DNA from: Actinoplanes xinjiangensis | GTDB lineage: Bacteria; Actinomycetota; Actinomycetes; Mycobacteriales; Micromonosporaceae | Assembly: GCF_003148685.1 (NCBI RefSeq) | Contig: NZ_QGGR01000009.1 | Span: forward strand, 248,001-312,000 | DNA length: 64,000 nucleotides | Direction of reading: 5' to 3' | Shown here: in pieces, positions 26,296-35,095 of the stretch | How the letters are laid out: each line of letters starts with the position of its first letter | Numbering within the stretch: the stretch's first letter is position 1 | Notes under the pieces: model-generated | The model's database searches: none | The model's input: the letters and a program-made list of their open reading frames with translations, nothing else | Told to the model about the DNA's origin: nothing | Program-made: the position numbers and the translations under genes

Positions 26296-26330
26296 AAGCG
26301 GCCCTCCTCCACACGAGGGGGGCCGCTTTT
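26296..26330 (+). terminator. Rho-independent terminator after the ABC ATPase gene
   Basis: AAGCGGCCCTCCTC (from 26296) pairs with GAGGGGGGCCGCTT (to 26328), about 14 bp with one G-U, loop CACAC, followed by TTTT. It sits 9 bp beyond the stop. Confidence 0.9.
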
Positions 26331-26344
26331 CCGTGCAGGAGCGT

Positions 26345-27934
26345 TCAGCCGGCGAACGCATGGATGACGTAGTCCTTGTCCGCGGCGCAGGCCACCACGG
26401 ACGTGTTCCACGAGCAGGTGCCGGACCGGACCTTCGACAGCACGCCGAGACTCACCGGGTTCTCGCCCAGGTGGGTGCCGGCCAGTTCCCGGTCGTTCAC
26501 CGAACTGGTCATGTCTCCGGAGAAGCTCAGCACGTTGCGGGCGTCCAGCCGGACCGCGACACCGAGCCGGTACCACGCGTCCTCACCGTCGACGAGCAGG
26601 GTGGTGCCGTCGTCGCCGATCGCCAGTAGACCGTCGTCGCCGACCGCCACCAGCTCTTCGGCGCCGGGTACGGCCTTGTCCCACGCGCCCTCCCCGCCGA
26701 CCGCCCGGATCACGGCGGCTTTCCGGTCGTAGCCGGTGGTCACGACGAAACAGAGCAGTTCGCCGCACGGGGTGAGCCGGCTGACGTCCTCGGAGTCCCC
26801 GGCCGTGTAGAGGGTGACCGGCTGGGTCTCCGTCAACCGGGCCAGGTCGTACTGGAAGACGCGCTTGGTGGTGCCGGGCTCCAGAACGTACAGCCGGCCG
26901 TCGTGGGCGGCGACCTTGTCGCTGGTGGACGCCACCTCGGCGCGTGTCTGCACGACGTCACCGGTGTGCACGTCGCGGACCGTGACCGTGCGGTCGGCGT
27001 CGATCTGCACGAACCTCTGCTTCTCGTCGGCGGCCGGTGTGAACGGCCGTCCCTCCGAGCCGGCCGGCCCGTTGAGGTCCCCGGGGCTGGTGACCGGTTG
27101 CAGGGTGGTGCTGTCGGCGTCGTCGACCGACCACTCGACCGTTCCGTCCGACATGTCGAGGCCGGTCAGCTTCTTGGCCTCCCGGTCCGCCCACAGCACG
27201 ATGTCCGACGTGACCTGGACCTCGTCGGAGGAGCCCAGGTCCCGCTCCCAGACCAGCCGGCCGTTCTCGCTGCTCAGCGCCACCATCCGGCTCCGGCTGG
27301 TGGTGGGGTCGATGCCGGAGAGGAACACCACGACCGACTCCCGGGCGTACATCCCCTTCCAGCTGTAGGCCCGGCCCGCGAGGTCGTTCTCCCAGAGCGC
27401 CGTGCCGGTCCCGGTGTCGGCGGCCACCGTGTGCAGCACGCCGGCCTCGGTGACGCCGGCGAAGAACGCCCGCTCCCCGTACATCTCGCTGTCGATGAAG
27501 GTCGACGTGAACGGTGCCGTCGGAGTGATCCGCTTGATCTCGCGCAGCGCGTGGTAGTCGAGGGCCGGGAACTTCGGCCACAGCAGGACGACCGCGGCGG
27601 TGGTCGCGATCGCGGTCACCGCGGCGACCGCCCCGCCGATGATCAGTGCCAGCCGGCGCCGGGACGGCTTCTCGACGGTCGGCTCGGTGGCGCCCGGGAC
27701 GGTCCAGGTGCCCTCCGGATGCGGATGCGGCGTGTAGCCACCGGGCTGACCGCCCGCGGCGATCGCGGCGGCCTCGGCGGTCGCCCACGGGTCGACCGGC
27801 TCGGCATAGACGGGCCCTTGCGGGACGGTCACCGGCGTGGGTGTCGGCGTGGCCGCCTCGGAGACACCCGGCGAGAAGCGCGCCTGCGTGGCCTCCGCCT
27901 CGGCCGGCTGCGTCTCGTCCCCCTGACCTGCCAT
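26345..27934 (-). CDS. Membrane-anchored PQQ-like beta-propeller protein
   Basis: 529 residues from ATG 27934 (GAGGGGCGGG upstream). A cytoplasmic N-terminal Pro/Thr/Ala-rich region of about 105 residues is followed by one membrane segment (LALIIGGAVAAVTAIATTAAV, about 108-130). The extracytoplasmic propeller has motifs VAADTGTGTALWENDLAG, ALSSENGRLVWERDLG, GLDMSDGTVEWSVDD and RDVHTGDVVQTRAE. The long frame continuing upstream to 28852 is antisense and was cut. Cysteines in TPCGELLCFV and SGTCSWNTSVVACA may form disulfides. Function unknown. Confidence 0.78.
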   Translation of the reverse strand: MAGQGDETQPAEAEATQARFSPGVSEAATPTPTPVTVPQGPVYAEPVDPWATAEAAAIAAGGQPGGYTPHPHPEGTWTVPGATEPTVEKPSRRRLALIIGGAVAAVTAIATTAAVVLLWPKFPALDYHALREIKRITPTAPFTSTFIDSEMYGERAFFAGVTEAGVLHTVAADTGTGTALWENDLAGRAYSWKGMYARESVVVFLSGIDPTTSRSRMVALSSENGRLVWERDLGSSDEVQVTSDIVLWADREAKKLTGLDMSDGTVEWSVDDADSTTLQPVTSPGDLNGPAGSEGRPFTPAADEKQRFVQIDADRTVTVRDVHTGDVVQTRAEVASTSDKVAAHDGRLYVLEPGTTKRVFQYDLARLTETQPVTLYTAGDSEDVSRLTPCGELLCFVVTTGYDRKAAVIRAVGGEGAWDKAVPGAEELVAVGDDGLLAIGDDGTTLLVDGEDAWYRLGVAVRLDARNVLSFSGDMTSSVNDRELAGTHLGENPVSLGVLSKVRSGTCSWNTSVVACAADKDYVIHAFAG

Positions 27935-28072
27935 GTTCCCGCCCCTCATCCGCCCTACCGGCCCGCCATGGTACCGAGCAGGGCATTGACGATCAGTCCT
28001 GCGAACGACCGGACGCCCGACGGCCGGAAGGCAAGTGCTGAGTCGTGATTTATCCGTGGCTATCGTGGCGTC

Positions 28073-28492
28073 ATGCGCATCGAACGTGTCACCGTCGAGG
28101 CCGACGTTCATCGTGCGGCTGATCTTTTCGACGCGCCACCCATCGACTCGGTGACCCGCCGGTTCCTCAGTGATCCCACCCATCATCTGCTGCTCGCCTA
28201 CGACGACGCGGACCGGCCGGTCGGCATGATCACCGGCGTCGAGACCACCCATCCGGACAAGGGCACCGAGATGCTGATCTACGAGCTGGGGGTCGCGCCG
28301 GTCGCCCGGTTGCAGGGTGTCGGCACGGCGCTGGTCGACGCGCTGGCCGCAATCGCCCGCAAGAACGGTTGTTACGGCATGTGGGTCGCCGCCGAGTCCG
28401 ACAACAAGGCCGCCCTCGCCACCTACCGCCGGGCCGGCGCCGACGAGGAGATGACGTTCACACTTCTCAGCTGGGACCTGACGAAAGACTGA
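28073..28492 (+). CDS. GNAT acetyltransferase, AAC(3)-I-like
   Basis: 139 residues from ATG 28073. It has a GNAT fold with the acetyl-CoA loop VAPVARLQGVGTALVDAL (motif A, Q/R-x-x-G-x-G/A) and the late NKAALATYRRAGA. Overall length, a strand like MLIYELGV and the end FTLLSWDL resemble the AAC(3)-I aminoglycoside acetyltransferase subgroup, but many family members have other substrates. Resistance is not claimed. It stands alone, divergent from the propeller gene. Confidence 0.7.
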   Translation: MRIERVTVEADVHRAADLFDAPPIDSVTRRFLSDPTHHLLLAYDDADRPVGMITGVETTHPDKGTEMLIYELGVAPVARLQGVGTALVDALAAIARKNGCYGMWVAAESDNKAALATYRRAGADEEMTFTLLSWDLTKD

Positions 28493-28611
28493 ACCCCCGC
28501 ATCCGGTACGAACCAGGGGCCCCCGACCGCAGACGATCCCGTCCCGGGGCCACCCCGCGAGGTGGGCGGTCCGTCCCGGCCGTGACGCGTCCGCCGGGCT
28601 GAAGCGCACCG

Positions 28612-29244
28612 TCACCGCGAACCCGCCCGATACCCGCCGGCCGTGGACCCATCGGTCCTGCGACGACGACTCGGCCACACCGCCGCGAGGCACAGCGCGG
28701 CCAGGATGCCGACGATCGGCAGGATCAGGATCCGGACGTCGTCCTCCAGATCCTCGGCCAGAACGTCCGGCAGACGCGGATCGGCCAGCCCTTTCCGGTC
28801 CTGCACCACCAGCACCTCGTCGCCGGGTGCGCCGGTGCCGTCGCCCGGCCATGCGGAGAGCCGGCCGGGGATCGGGTCACCGTCCACGGCGAGGTCGTAG
28901 TCGGGCGGGCCGCTGTGCCCGTCGTACACCACGGCGACCGTGGCGCGGACCTGCCGGCCGTCCTCCAGCAGCGACAGCTGCACGGACATCGCCACGACGC
29001 CCATCAGGAAGGCGTTGAGGAGGGTGGCCACGACCAGCGGGACGATCCGTGGAGGGCGCTCGCTCTGTGTGGCGATCAGGTAGAACACCAGGATCTGCCC
29101 GGTCAGGATGACGATGCCGACGATCGGGTCGACGTCGGACCGCACCCAGGTGGTGGCCACCGGCACGATCAGGGCGGTGAAGGCCAGCATGGTGAGCAGG
29201 TAAACCGGAGCAATCGCCAGATCGGCCCGCGGACGCATGGGCAC
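28612..29244 (-). CDS. Small membrane protein of unknown function
   Basis: About 210 residues (GTG 29244, or ATG 29238 two codons later). Three hydrophobic segments form the N-terminal half (LAIAPVYLLTMLAFTALIVP, VGIVILTGQILVFYLIAT, VPLVVATLLNAFLMGVVAMS). An extracytoplasmic loop of about 75 residues and a last segment (LILPIVGILAALCLAAVW) follow. No domain is recognised. A 53-bp palindromic repeat separates it from the gene upstream on the same strand. Confidence 0.65.
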   Translation of the reverse strand: MPMRPRADLAIAPVYLLTMLAFTALIVPVATTWVRSDVDPIVGIVILTGQILVFYLIATQSERPPRIVPLVVATLLNAFLMGVVAMSVQLSLLEDGRQVRATVAVVYDGHSGPPDYDLAVDGDPIPGRLSAWPGDGTGAPGDEVLVVQDRKGLADPRLPDVLAEDLEDDVRILILPIVGILAALCLAAVWPSRRRRTDGSTAGGYRAGSR

Positions 29245-29280
29245 AAGCTACCGAAGATCTTCAAGCGCACCGCCGAAGAT

Positions 29281-29341
29281 CCCCGGCTGGCTCCCACCGC
29301 TGTCTCAACCGCGGTGAGACAGCGGTGGGAGCCAGCCGGGG
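29281..29341. repeat. 53-bp palindromic repeat, single copy with 27-bp perfect stem
   Basis: Core 29285-29337. The arms extend outward to 29281-29307 and 29315-29341 and are perfectly complementary over 27 bp around the 7-nt centre ACCGCGG. Left-arm words are GGCTGGCTCCCACCGCTGTC, right-arm words GACAGCGGTGGGAGCCAGCC. It begins 1 bp beyond the stop codon of the Pyr_excise-like gene (29343-29345, minus strand). Same family as 40255-40433, 47394-47572 and 62258-62310. Confidence 0.95.
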
Positions 29342-29342
29342 G

Positions 29343-29828
29343 TCACGAGGGGACCAGGGTCGGTGGGCGGTCCGAGGACGGCCAGACGTAGGGCAGGTCG
29401 TCGGGTACGTCGGGGCCGAAGACGGGACGGTAGAAGGCGGCGTCCTTGCGGATCAGTGCCGAGCGGTGGCTCAGGTGCAGGTCCGCGTCACCGAGCCACG
29501 GCGGCAGGTCGCCGGCCGCGGCGAGGGCGGCCTGGTCCCGTACCCCCGCGATGTCGATCGTGGCCCGCAGATCGGTGACCAGGGTCACCGCGCAGGTGTC
29601 CGCATTGCCCTCGGCGGTCCACACCGCGCACATGTCGAGTCCGTAGCGGACCAGACCCTCCTCGTATCCGTGCCACATCTTGACCGCCGGGTGGTGCCGC
29701 CAGCCGTAGCCCGGCCGGACCAGGCCCCGCAGCACCTGGATCGCCTCGACCCGCTGCTTGCCCAGCCGTTTCGGGTCGAGCGCACGCGCGCTGGCCAGAA
29801 AGTCGGCGAACGGCAGGAACGTCTGCAT
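29343..29828 (-). CDS. MSMEG_6728 / pyrimidine-dimer DNA glycosylase-like family protein
   Basis: 161 residues from ATG 29828. The N-terminus MQTFLPFADFLASARALD and KRLGKQRVEAIQVLRGL match the Pyr_excise-related family TIGR02328 (named after MSMEG_6728), with later motifs HPAVKMWHGYEEGL and SHRSALIRKD. Relatives of the T4 endonuclease V fold cut DNA at pyrimidine dimers, but activity of the bacterial family is not established. Its stop is followed directly by the palindromic repeat. The upstream secreted-protein gene is 31 bp away on the same strand. Confidence 0.8.
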   Translation of the reverse strand: MQTFLPFADFLASARALDPKRLGKQRVEAIQVLRGLVRPGYGWRHHPAVKMWHGYEEGLVRYGLDMCAVWTAEGNADTCAVTLVTDLRATIDIAGVRDQAALAAAGDLPPWLGDADLHLSHRSALIRKDAAFYRPVFGPDVPDDLPYVWPSSDRPPTLVPS

Positions 29829-29859
29829 CCTCCGATTCTCCGCTTCCGCGCGGAGGCCG

Positions 29860-30531
29860 CTACCGCTTCCACTTCTCCCGGTTGACGAACCCGTCGACCG
29901 GTTCCTCGAGCAGGCGGGGGTCGTCGACGGCGGGCAGCGTGGGAGCCTTGCGCCTCTGCGCGGCGGCGAAGGCGACGGGGGCGCCCGAAGCGGCCGGGCC
30001 GGCCGCCGACGGCGTGGGCGCGGCCGTGTCCGGGTCGTCGGCCGGCGGCGGGGCGGAGACCGACGCGGTGCCGGCGGTCGGCGCGATCGTCGGTGCGGCC
30101 GCCGGAACCTTCGGAGCACCCGGAGCGTCCGTGTCCGGCGAGGTCCCAGAATCCTCCGAGGTCGAAGGGTCTTCCGAGGTGGACGGGTCTTGCGAGGTGA
30201 AGGGGTCTTCCGGGGTCGACAGGTCCGGCGAGACGCCCGGGTCGCCGGGGAAGGCCGGGCCCTCCACGGTGAACGGATCTCGCGGAGCCGACGGGTCCGC
30301 CGGCGTGCCCGGCGCCGGATCGTCCAGGGCCGGCATGCCCGGGGCCGGGACGGCAGGCAGGGCGCCGTCGTCCGGCATGATCTGCGCGACACCGGCCACC
30401 TGCATCGGCAGACCGGCGAACGGCACGGTGCGGATCACCGCGGCGGTGGGGGTGTCGTCGGCCCAGGCCGGCGCGGCCCCGAAGAGGACTACGCCGCTCG
30501 CGATCACTCCGGTACACCACAACTTGCGCAC
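29860..30531 (-). CDS. Secreted Pro/Asp/Ser-rich low-complexity protein
   Basis: About 223 residues from GTG 30531 (GGGAG about 9 bp upstream; ATG 30570 gives 13 more). The signal peptide CTGVIASGVVLFGAAPAWA ends at AWA/DD. The mature protein is dominated by Pro/Asp/Thr/Ser repeats (for example TSEDPSTSEDSGTSPD) and a Pro/Ala-rich stretch, ending in LLEEPVDGFVNREKW. It is most likely an extended cell-surface or extracellular protein. No globular domain or anchor is visible. Confidence 0.65.
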   Translation of the reverse strand: MRKLWCTGVIASGVVLFGAAPAWADDTPTAAVIRTVPFAGLPMQVAGVAQIMPDDGALPAVPAPGMPALDDPAPGTPADPSAPRDPFTVEGPAFPGDPGVSPDLSTPEDPFTSQDPSTSEDPSTSEDSGTSPDTDAPGAPKVPAAAPTIAPTAGTASVSAPPPADDPDTAAPTPSAAGPAASGAPVAFAAAQRRKAPTLPAVDDPRLLEEPVDGFVNREKWKR

Positions 30532-30628
30532 TGATCTTCTCCCGCTGGTTGTACCCGACAAGTCGGACATCAGGTGTCGGTGGGGGCAACGAGCGGCCCC
30601 ACGGGCGGGTTCCGGCTGACTACGATTC

Positions 30629-32395
30629 GTGAATGTGAGTGCCGCGCCGACCGAGAAGATCCACAACCGTTCCGAGTCCGACGAGGACACCCGGCCTCAC
30701 CTGGTGCTCTGCGGCGCCGATGCGCTGGTGTACACGCTGGCCGAGGAACTGGCCAACTCCCGCCACCGGATCCGCATCACGGTGATCACTCCGCACCGGA
30801 TCCGCCCGGACGTGCCCGACCTCGCCCAGCTCGCCGACCGCGACGTCGTCTGGCTCAAGGCCGACCGGCTGGACGAGCGTACCTTCCGCGACGCCGGGCT
30901 GACCGGATCCTCGGCGCTTGCGCTCGTCATGCCCGACGACATGGTCAACCTGCACGCCGCGCTCTGTGCCCGCGAGGTCGAGGAGGACCTGCGTGTGGTG
31001 GTGCGGATGTTCAACACCGGGCTCGGGCAGAGCGTGGTCCGGCTCTTCCCGGACTGTGCGGTGCTGTCCGACGCCGAGATGGCCGCGCCGGCGTTCGTCG
31101 CGGCGGCTCTGGGGAAGGTCGCTCCGACCCACTTCCGGCGCGCCGGGCGTACCCTCTATGTCGCTGAGCGGGCAGACGTACCCGAGCGATCGTTTGTCCT
31201 GACCCTGACCAGCACCAACGGTGAGGGTGAGGTGAGCGTCCTGCCAGCCGAGCCGGTGCCTGCGGCGGCGCGGCCGCGCGATCTGGTGCTGGCCGAGGCG
31301 GTCGGCCGCCCGGCCGGCGAGGACGTGACCCGCAAGCTGCTGAGACGGGCCGGGCGCCGCCGGCAGCCGGGCCGCGCGATCGGGCACGCGCTGCGCGCCG
31401 CACTCAGCCGCAAACTCGGCATCGCCGTGCTGATCACCCTGGCCACCACGCTCGTCGCCGGGCTGGTGCTCGCCGAGTACGACGGGTCCGGGCACGGGCT
31501 CTGGGAGTCCATCTACATGACGTTGCTGACCGCGGTCGGCTCGTCCGATGTGGAGATCGGCCGGGACCCGGTGGCCCAGGCCGCGCAGTTGGTCCTGACG
31601 ATCGCCGGGCTGGCGCTGATTCCGCTGATCACCGCGGCCGTGGTGGACGGCATGGTGAACGCGCGCCTGGCACTCAGCCGGGGCGGGATCGCCGGCGAGA
31701 TGAGCGACCACATCGTGCTCGTCGGTCTCGGCAACGTCGGCACCCAGGTGCTGCGCCAGCTCACCGACCTGGGCGTCCGGGTGGTGGCGATCGACCGGGT
31801 CGCCGACGCCCGCGGTGTGAAGACCGCCCAGCGCCGCGGCGTGCCGGTGATCGTGGGCGACGCCTCCGCGGAGGCCACCCTGCGGGCCGCCTCGATCGAC
31901 ACCTGCCGGGCGCTCGTCGTGCTCTCCACCGACGACACGGTCAACCTCCAGGCCGCGTTGCAGTCCCGGCTGGCCCGCCCGGACCTGCGGGTGGTGCTGC
32001 GGCTCTTCGACGACGACTTCGCCCAGCGGGTCGAGTCGGCCTTCCAGATCGACACCTCACGCAGCGTCTCCCGGATCTGCGCACCGGTCTTCGCGGCCGC
32101 CCTGCTGGAACGCGACGTGCACGCCACCATCCCGGTCGACCGGCACTCGGTGCTGGTCGCCACGGTCACCGTCGCGGCGCTGTCCCCCCTGGACGGTGCG
32201 CCCCTGGAGCACGCCGACCATCCGGGTGAGGCGCGGGTGCTCGGCATGTCGTCGGCCGGGCAGCAGTGGGTCGACTGGGTGCCGGACCGGCGGCGGGTGC
32301 TCGCCGAGGGCGACCGGATCCTGGTGGTGGCCCGCCGCGGTGGGCTGCGCGCGCTCGTCGAGCTGGCCAGTCCGCCGTTACAGCGTCCCGCTTAG
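30629..32395 (+). CDS. RCK-pore-RCK ion channel / TrkA-N protein with unusual filter
   Basis: 588 residues from GTG 30629 (GTG 30635 also possible). Residues about 22-140 form a first TrkA-N/RCK-like Rossmann unit, with a degenerate glycine motif (LVLCGADALVYTL). Two membrane helices (LGIAVLITLATTLVAGLVLA and LVLTIAGLALIPLITAAVVD) flank a pore loop, MTLLTAVGSSDVEIG. A second, canonical RCK unit follows (HIVLVGLGNVGTQVLRQL, DDTVNLQAALQSR). The domain order suits a ligand-gated potassium channel, but the selectivity filter has GSSD where K+ channels have GYGD. It may conduct another ion or be regulatory only. The last 18 bp overlap the convergent DUF4032 gene. Confidence 0.8.
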   Translation: MNVSAAPTEKIHNRSESDEDTRPHLVLCGADALVYTLAEELANSRHRIRITVITPHRIRPDVPDLAQLADRDVVWLKADRLDERTFRDAGLTGSSALALVMPDDMVNLHAALCAREVEEDLRVVVRMFNTGLGQSVVRLFPDCAVLSDAEMAAPAFVAAALGKVAPTHFRRAGRTLYVAERADVPERSFVLTLTSTNGEGEVSVLPAEPVPAAARPRDLVLAEAVGRPAGEDVTRKLLRRAGRRRQPGRAIGHALRAALSRKLGIAVLITLATTLVAGLVLAEYDGSGHGLWESIYMTLLTAVGSSDVEIGRDPVAQAAQLVLTIAGLALIPLITAAVVDGMVNARLALSRGGIAGEMSDHIVLVGLGNVGTQVLRQLTDLGVRVVAIDRVADARGVKTAQRRGVPVIVGDASAEATLRAASIDTCRALVVLSTDDTVNLQAALQSRLARPDLRVVLRLFDDDFAQRVESAFQIDTSRSVSRICAPVFAAALLERDVHATIPVDRHSVLVATVTVAALSPLDGAPLEHADHPGEARVLGMSSAGQQWVDWVPDRRRVLAEGDRILVVARRGGLRALVELASPPLQRPA

Positions 32396-33595
32396 CTCCT
32401 CGGCCTCCACGCCCAGCACCGCCTGCTCGTCCGGCTTGTTGACCAGCACGTCGGACAGGTAGCTCTGCACCGCCGGGCCCATCCCGACGTCGCGCCCGGC
32501 CTTCTCGGAGAGCAGCCACTTGTGCTGGATGATCTGCGAGAACACCTCCTGCGGCTCCAGTTTGCGGCGCAGGGGCGCCGGAACGGCCCGGACCACCGGC
32601 TCGAACACCTCGGTCAGCCAGCGGTGTGCGGCCTGCTGCTCGTCTTTCAGGTGGCTCTCGGCGCGATAGGCGTCGAGGTCGTTGAGCAGCTGCCGCGCCT
32701 GGTTCTCCTCGGCGTCCAGGCCGGTCAGCCGCATCAGCCGCCGGGTGTGATAGCCGGCGTCGACGACCTTGGGCCGCACCAGATAGCCGCCGTCCACCGT
32801 GGACATGGACACCTCGGCGATGTCGAAGCCCATCTCGTTGAGCCGCCGGATGCGCCGCTCGATGTGGTGGCGTGCGTCCTTCGCCACCTCCTGCTCGTAG
32901 GTGACCTCGTGCCACAGCCGGTCGTAGCGCGCCACGATGTCGTCGACCACCGTCTCCGGGTCGATCGACTCGTGCAGCAGCTCGGCGGCCTGCAGATCCA
33001 GGCACTCGCCGAAGATGTTCAGCCGCAGGATCTCGATGTCCTCGCTGCGCTGACCCTCGGACAGTTTCGGGTACAGGTTGCCGGTCTCGGCGTCGACCAG
33101 ATAGGCGGCGAAGGCACCCGCGTCCCGCCGGAACAGCGTGTTCGACAGCGAGCAGTCACCCCACGAGAAGCCGGTCAGATGCATCCGCACGACCAGCGCG
33201 GCGAGAGCGTCCAGGAGGCGGCTCATCGTCTCCGGGCGGAGCACCCGGGAGAACAGCGCACGGTACGGCAGCGAGAACTGCAGGTGCCGGGTGACCAGGA
33301 CCGTCTCCAGCGGCTCACCCTCGGGCGTCTGCCGGTCGGTGGCGATCGCGACCGCCTGCACGGCCGGGAAGTCGATCCGTTCCAGGGCGCGGAGCAGGTC
33401 GTACTCCTTCTCGGCGATCCGTTCCCGGGTCTCCTTCATGGCGTAGACGACGCCGTTCAGCTTCACGAACCGGACGATGTGTCGCGAAATGCCCTGCGGC
33501 AGCGCGACCAGGTGATCGGCGGGCCACTCCTCCAGCGGGATGTGCCACGGCAGATCCAGGAGCGCGGGGTCGACGACGGCAGAGGTGATGCGCAC
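32378..33595 (-). CDS. DUF4032-family, kinase-like protein
   Basis: 405 residues from GTG 33595. The first 220 residues resemble a lipopolysaccharide/protein-kinase fold: VYAMKETRERIAEKEYDLLR suggests a Lys and a Glu pair, MHLTGFSWGDCSLSNTLF matches the catalytic H-x-D-x4-N-type loop (WGDCSLSNT), and AYLVDAETGNLYP corresponds to the DxE metal-binding motif. The remainder is helical (HIERRIRRLNEMGFDI and ARQLLNDLDAYRAESH). The DUF4032 name comes from actinobacterial proteins of unknown substrate. The long upstream frame to 35521 is antisense to the protease and not part of the gene. Confidence 0.8.
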   Translation of the reverse strand: MRITSAVVDPALLDLPWHIPLEEWPADHLVALPQGISRHIVRFVKLNGVVYAMKETRERIAEKEYDLLRALERIDFPAVQAVAIATDRQTPEGEPLETVLVTRHLQFSLPYRALFSRVLRPETMSRLLDALAALVVRMHLTGFSWGDCSLSNTLFRRDAGAFAAYLVDAETGNLYPKLSEGQRSEDIEILRLNIFGECLDLQAAELLHESIDPETVVDDIVARYDRLWHEVTYEQEVAKDARHHIERRIRRLNEMGFDIAEVSMSTVDGGYLVRPKVVDAGYHTRRLMRLTGLDAEENQARQLLNDLDAYRAESHLKDEQQAAHRWLTEVFEPVVRAVPAPLRRKLEPQEVFSQIIQHKWLLSEKAGRDVGMGPAVQSYLSDVLVNKPDEQAVLGVEAEELSGTL

Positions 33596-33685
33596 GGACC
33601 AAGTGTGCCGGTTCGTACGGCGCGTCGTGCCCGCACGTGGCTCGTTACACAGGTGCGAAACGGCCCACGACGTAACGGGAGTGGC

Positions 33686-35086
33686 ATGCGACGCAAGACA
33701 GGCATCGTCATCGGAACGTGCGCCGCCCTGGCCCTGGCCGGAGTGGCCGGCGCGGTGGTCGCGGCGCAGAACGACGAACCGGCCGGATGGCACGACGCGC
33801 CGGCGGTGGCGCCCGCCCCGATGGCGGAGCACGGCGTCGTCCCGGACGGCGCCGCCCCGGGGGCCCCGCTGACCACGGCCGCCACATCGGCCCCCTCGGT
33901 CACCGCGTCCTCTTCGGCCGCATCGGCCACATCGGACCCCTCGGGCGGGTCGGCCGCACCGTCCGCGGCGCCGCCGACCCCGGAGCACGTGCAGGACCGG
34001 CGGCTCGAGTCGACCGAGGCGCCACCCTCCGGCCGGCAGCGGATCGGCACCCTGCACCGCGTCGACGAGCTGCTCGGCTATCAGGCCGGCCCGGCACGGC
34101 AGGAGCTCTCGTACCCCGGAGCCTCCTACGTGAAGGTGCACTTCGAGCGGATCGCCGTACCCGCCGGTGACTACGTGACCGTGTCGAATCCGGCCGGCAC
34201 CGAGTCGTACCGGTACGAGGCCGACGCCGACGGCCGCTGGGCCATGTCGATCACCGGGGACACCGCCGTCGTGGAGGTGCACCGGCGGGCCGAATCGCTC
34301 AGCGGCGTGCTCGCCGGCCTGGGCGTCGACATCGACCGGGTGGCCCGTGGGAACGCGCGCGACTCCGGCGGTACCGGTGCCGGCGGTCCGGGCCCGGCCG
34401 GTCCGGGCAGGGAGGAGTCGGTCTGCGGCACCGACACGTCGACCGACGCGGTCTGCTACGAGTCGAACGACCCGCTCGCCTACACCAAGTCGAAGGCGAT
34501 CGCCCGGCTGCTGATCAACGGGACCGAGTTGTGCACCGGCTGGCGGGTCGGCGCCAAGAACCGCATGATCACCAACAACCACTGCCTGACCAACTCCGAC
34601 GAGGCGTACGACACCGAGGTGTGGTTCAACTACCAGTGCGCCAAATGTGGTGGCTTCGACGTGTTCAAGCCGACCAAGGTCTGGGGCGACAAGGTGCTTG
34701 CCACCGACAAGACCTACGACTACACGCTGTTCACCGTGGACGGGTTCGCCACCATCCAGAAGTTCGGCTACCTCCTGCTGGACACCGCGCGGCCGAAACG
34801 GGGACAGGAGCTCTACGTGCCGCAGCACCCCGCCGGTGAACCGGCCCGGATCGCCGGCAGCAAGGGTGAGGCGGCCGGCAACTGCGCCGTCGACAACCCC
34901 GACTACACCGGGTACGCCGCACACTCGGACATCTCGTACTTCTGCGACACTTCCGGCGGATCCTCGGGCTCGCCGGTGATCTCCCGCGCCACCAACCGGG
35001 TGGTCGCCCTGCATCACTTCGGCGGATGCCCCAACTCCGGGGTCCGCGGGGATCTGCTCGCCGGAAGGTTGCGCGCGCACCTCTAG
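33686..35086 (+). CDS. Secreted trypsin-like (S1) serine protease
   Basis: 466 residues from ATG 33686 with a Sec signal (GIVIGTCAALALAGVAGAVV), a Pro/Ala/Ser/Thr-rich propeptide region, and a pre-domain ending near VCGTDTSTDAVCYE. The catalytic triad is visible: His about 299 in TNNHCL, Asp about 345 in KTYDYTLF and Ser about 427 in TSGGSSGSPV. Cysteines around CTGW, NHC, CAKCG and FCD suggest several disulfides. The arrangement (H, D, GxSGSP) is like lysyl-endopeptidase-type and other S1 secreted peptidases. Specificity cannot be read. It ends 9 bp before the PAP2 gene. Confidence 0.88.
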   Translation: MRRKTGIVIGTCAALALAGVAGAVVAAQNDEPAGWHDAPAVAPAPMAEHGVVPDGAAPGAPLTTAATSAPSVTASSSAASATSDPSGGSAAPSAAPPTPEHVQDRRLESTEAPPSGRQRIGTLHRVDELLGYQAGPARQELSYPGASYVKVHFERIAVPAGDYVTVSNPAGTESYRYEADADGRWAMSITGDTAVVEVHRRAESLSGVLAGLGVDIDRVARGNARDSGGTGAGGPGPAGPGREESVCGTDTSTDAVCYESNDPLAYTKSKAIARLLINGTELCTGWRVGAKNRMITNNHCLTNSDEAYDTEVWFNYQCAKCGGFDVFKPTKVWGDKVLATDKTYDYTLFTVDGFATIQKFGYLLLDTARPKRGQELYVPQHPAGEPARIAGSKGEAAGNCAVDNPDYTGYAAHSDISYFCDTSGGSSGSPVISRATNRVVALHHFGGCPNSGVRGDLLAGRLRAHL

Positions 35087-35095
35087 GTTGGAGGG

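Noticed and set aside
28073..28492. Aminoglycoside resistance gene
   Set aside because: The GNAT resembles AAC(3)-I only in general layout. There is no mobile or resistance context, so resistance cannot be claimed.
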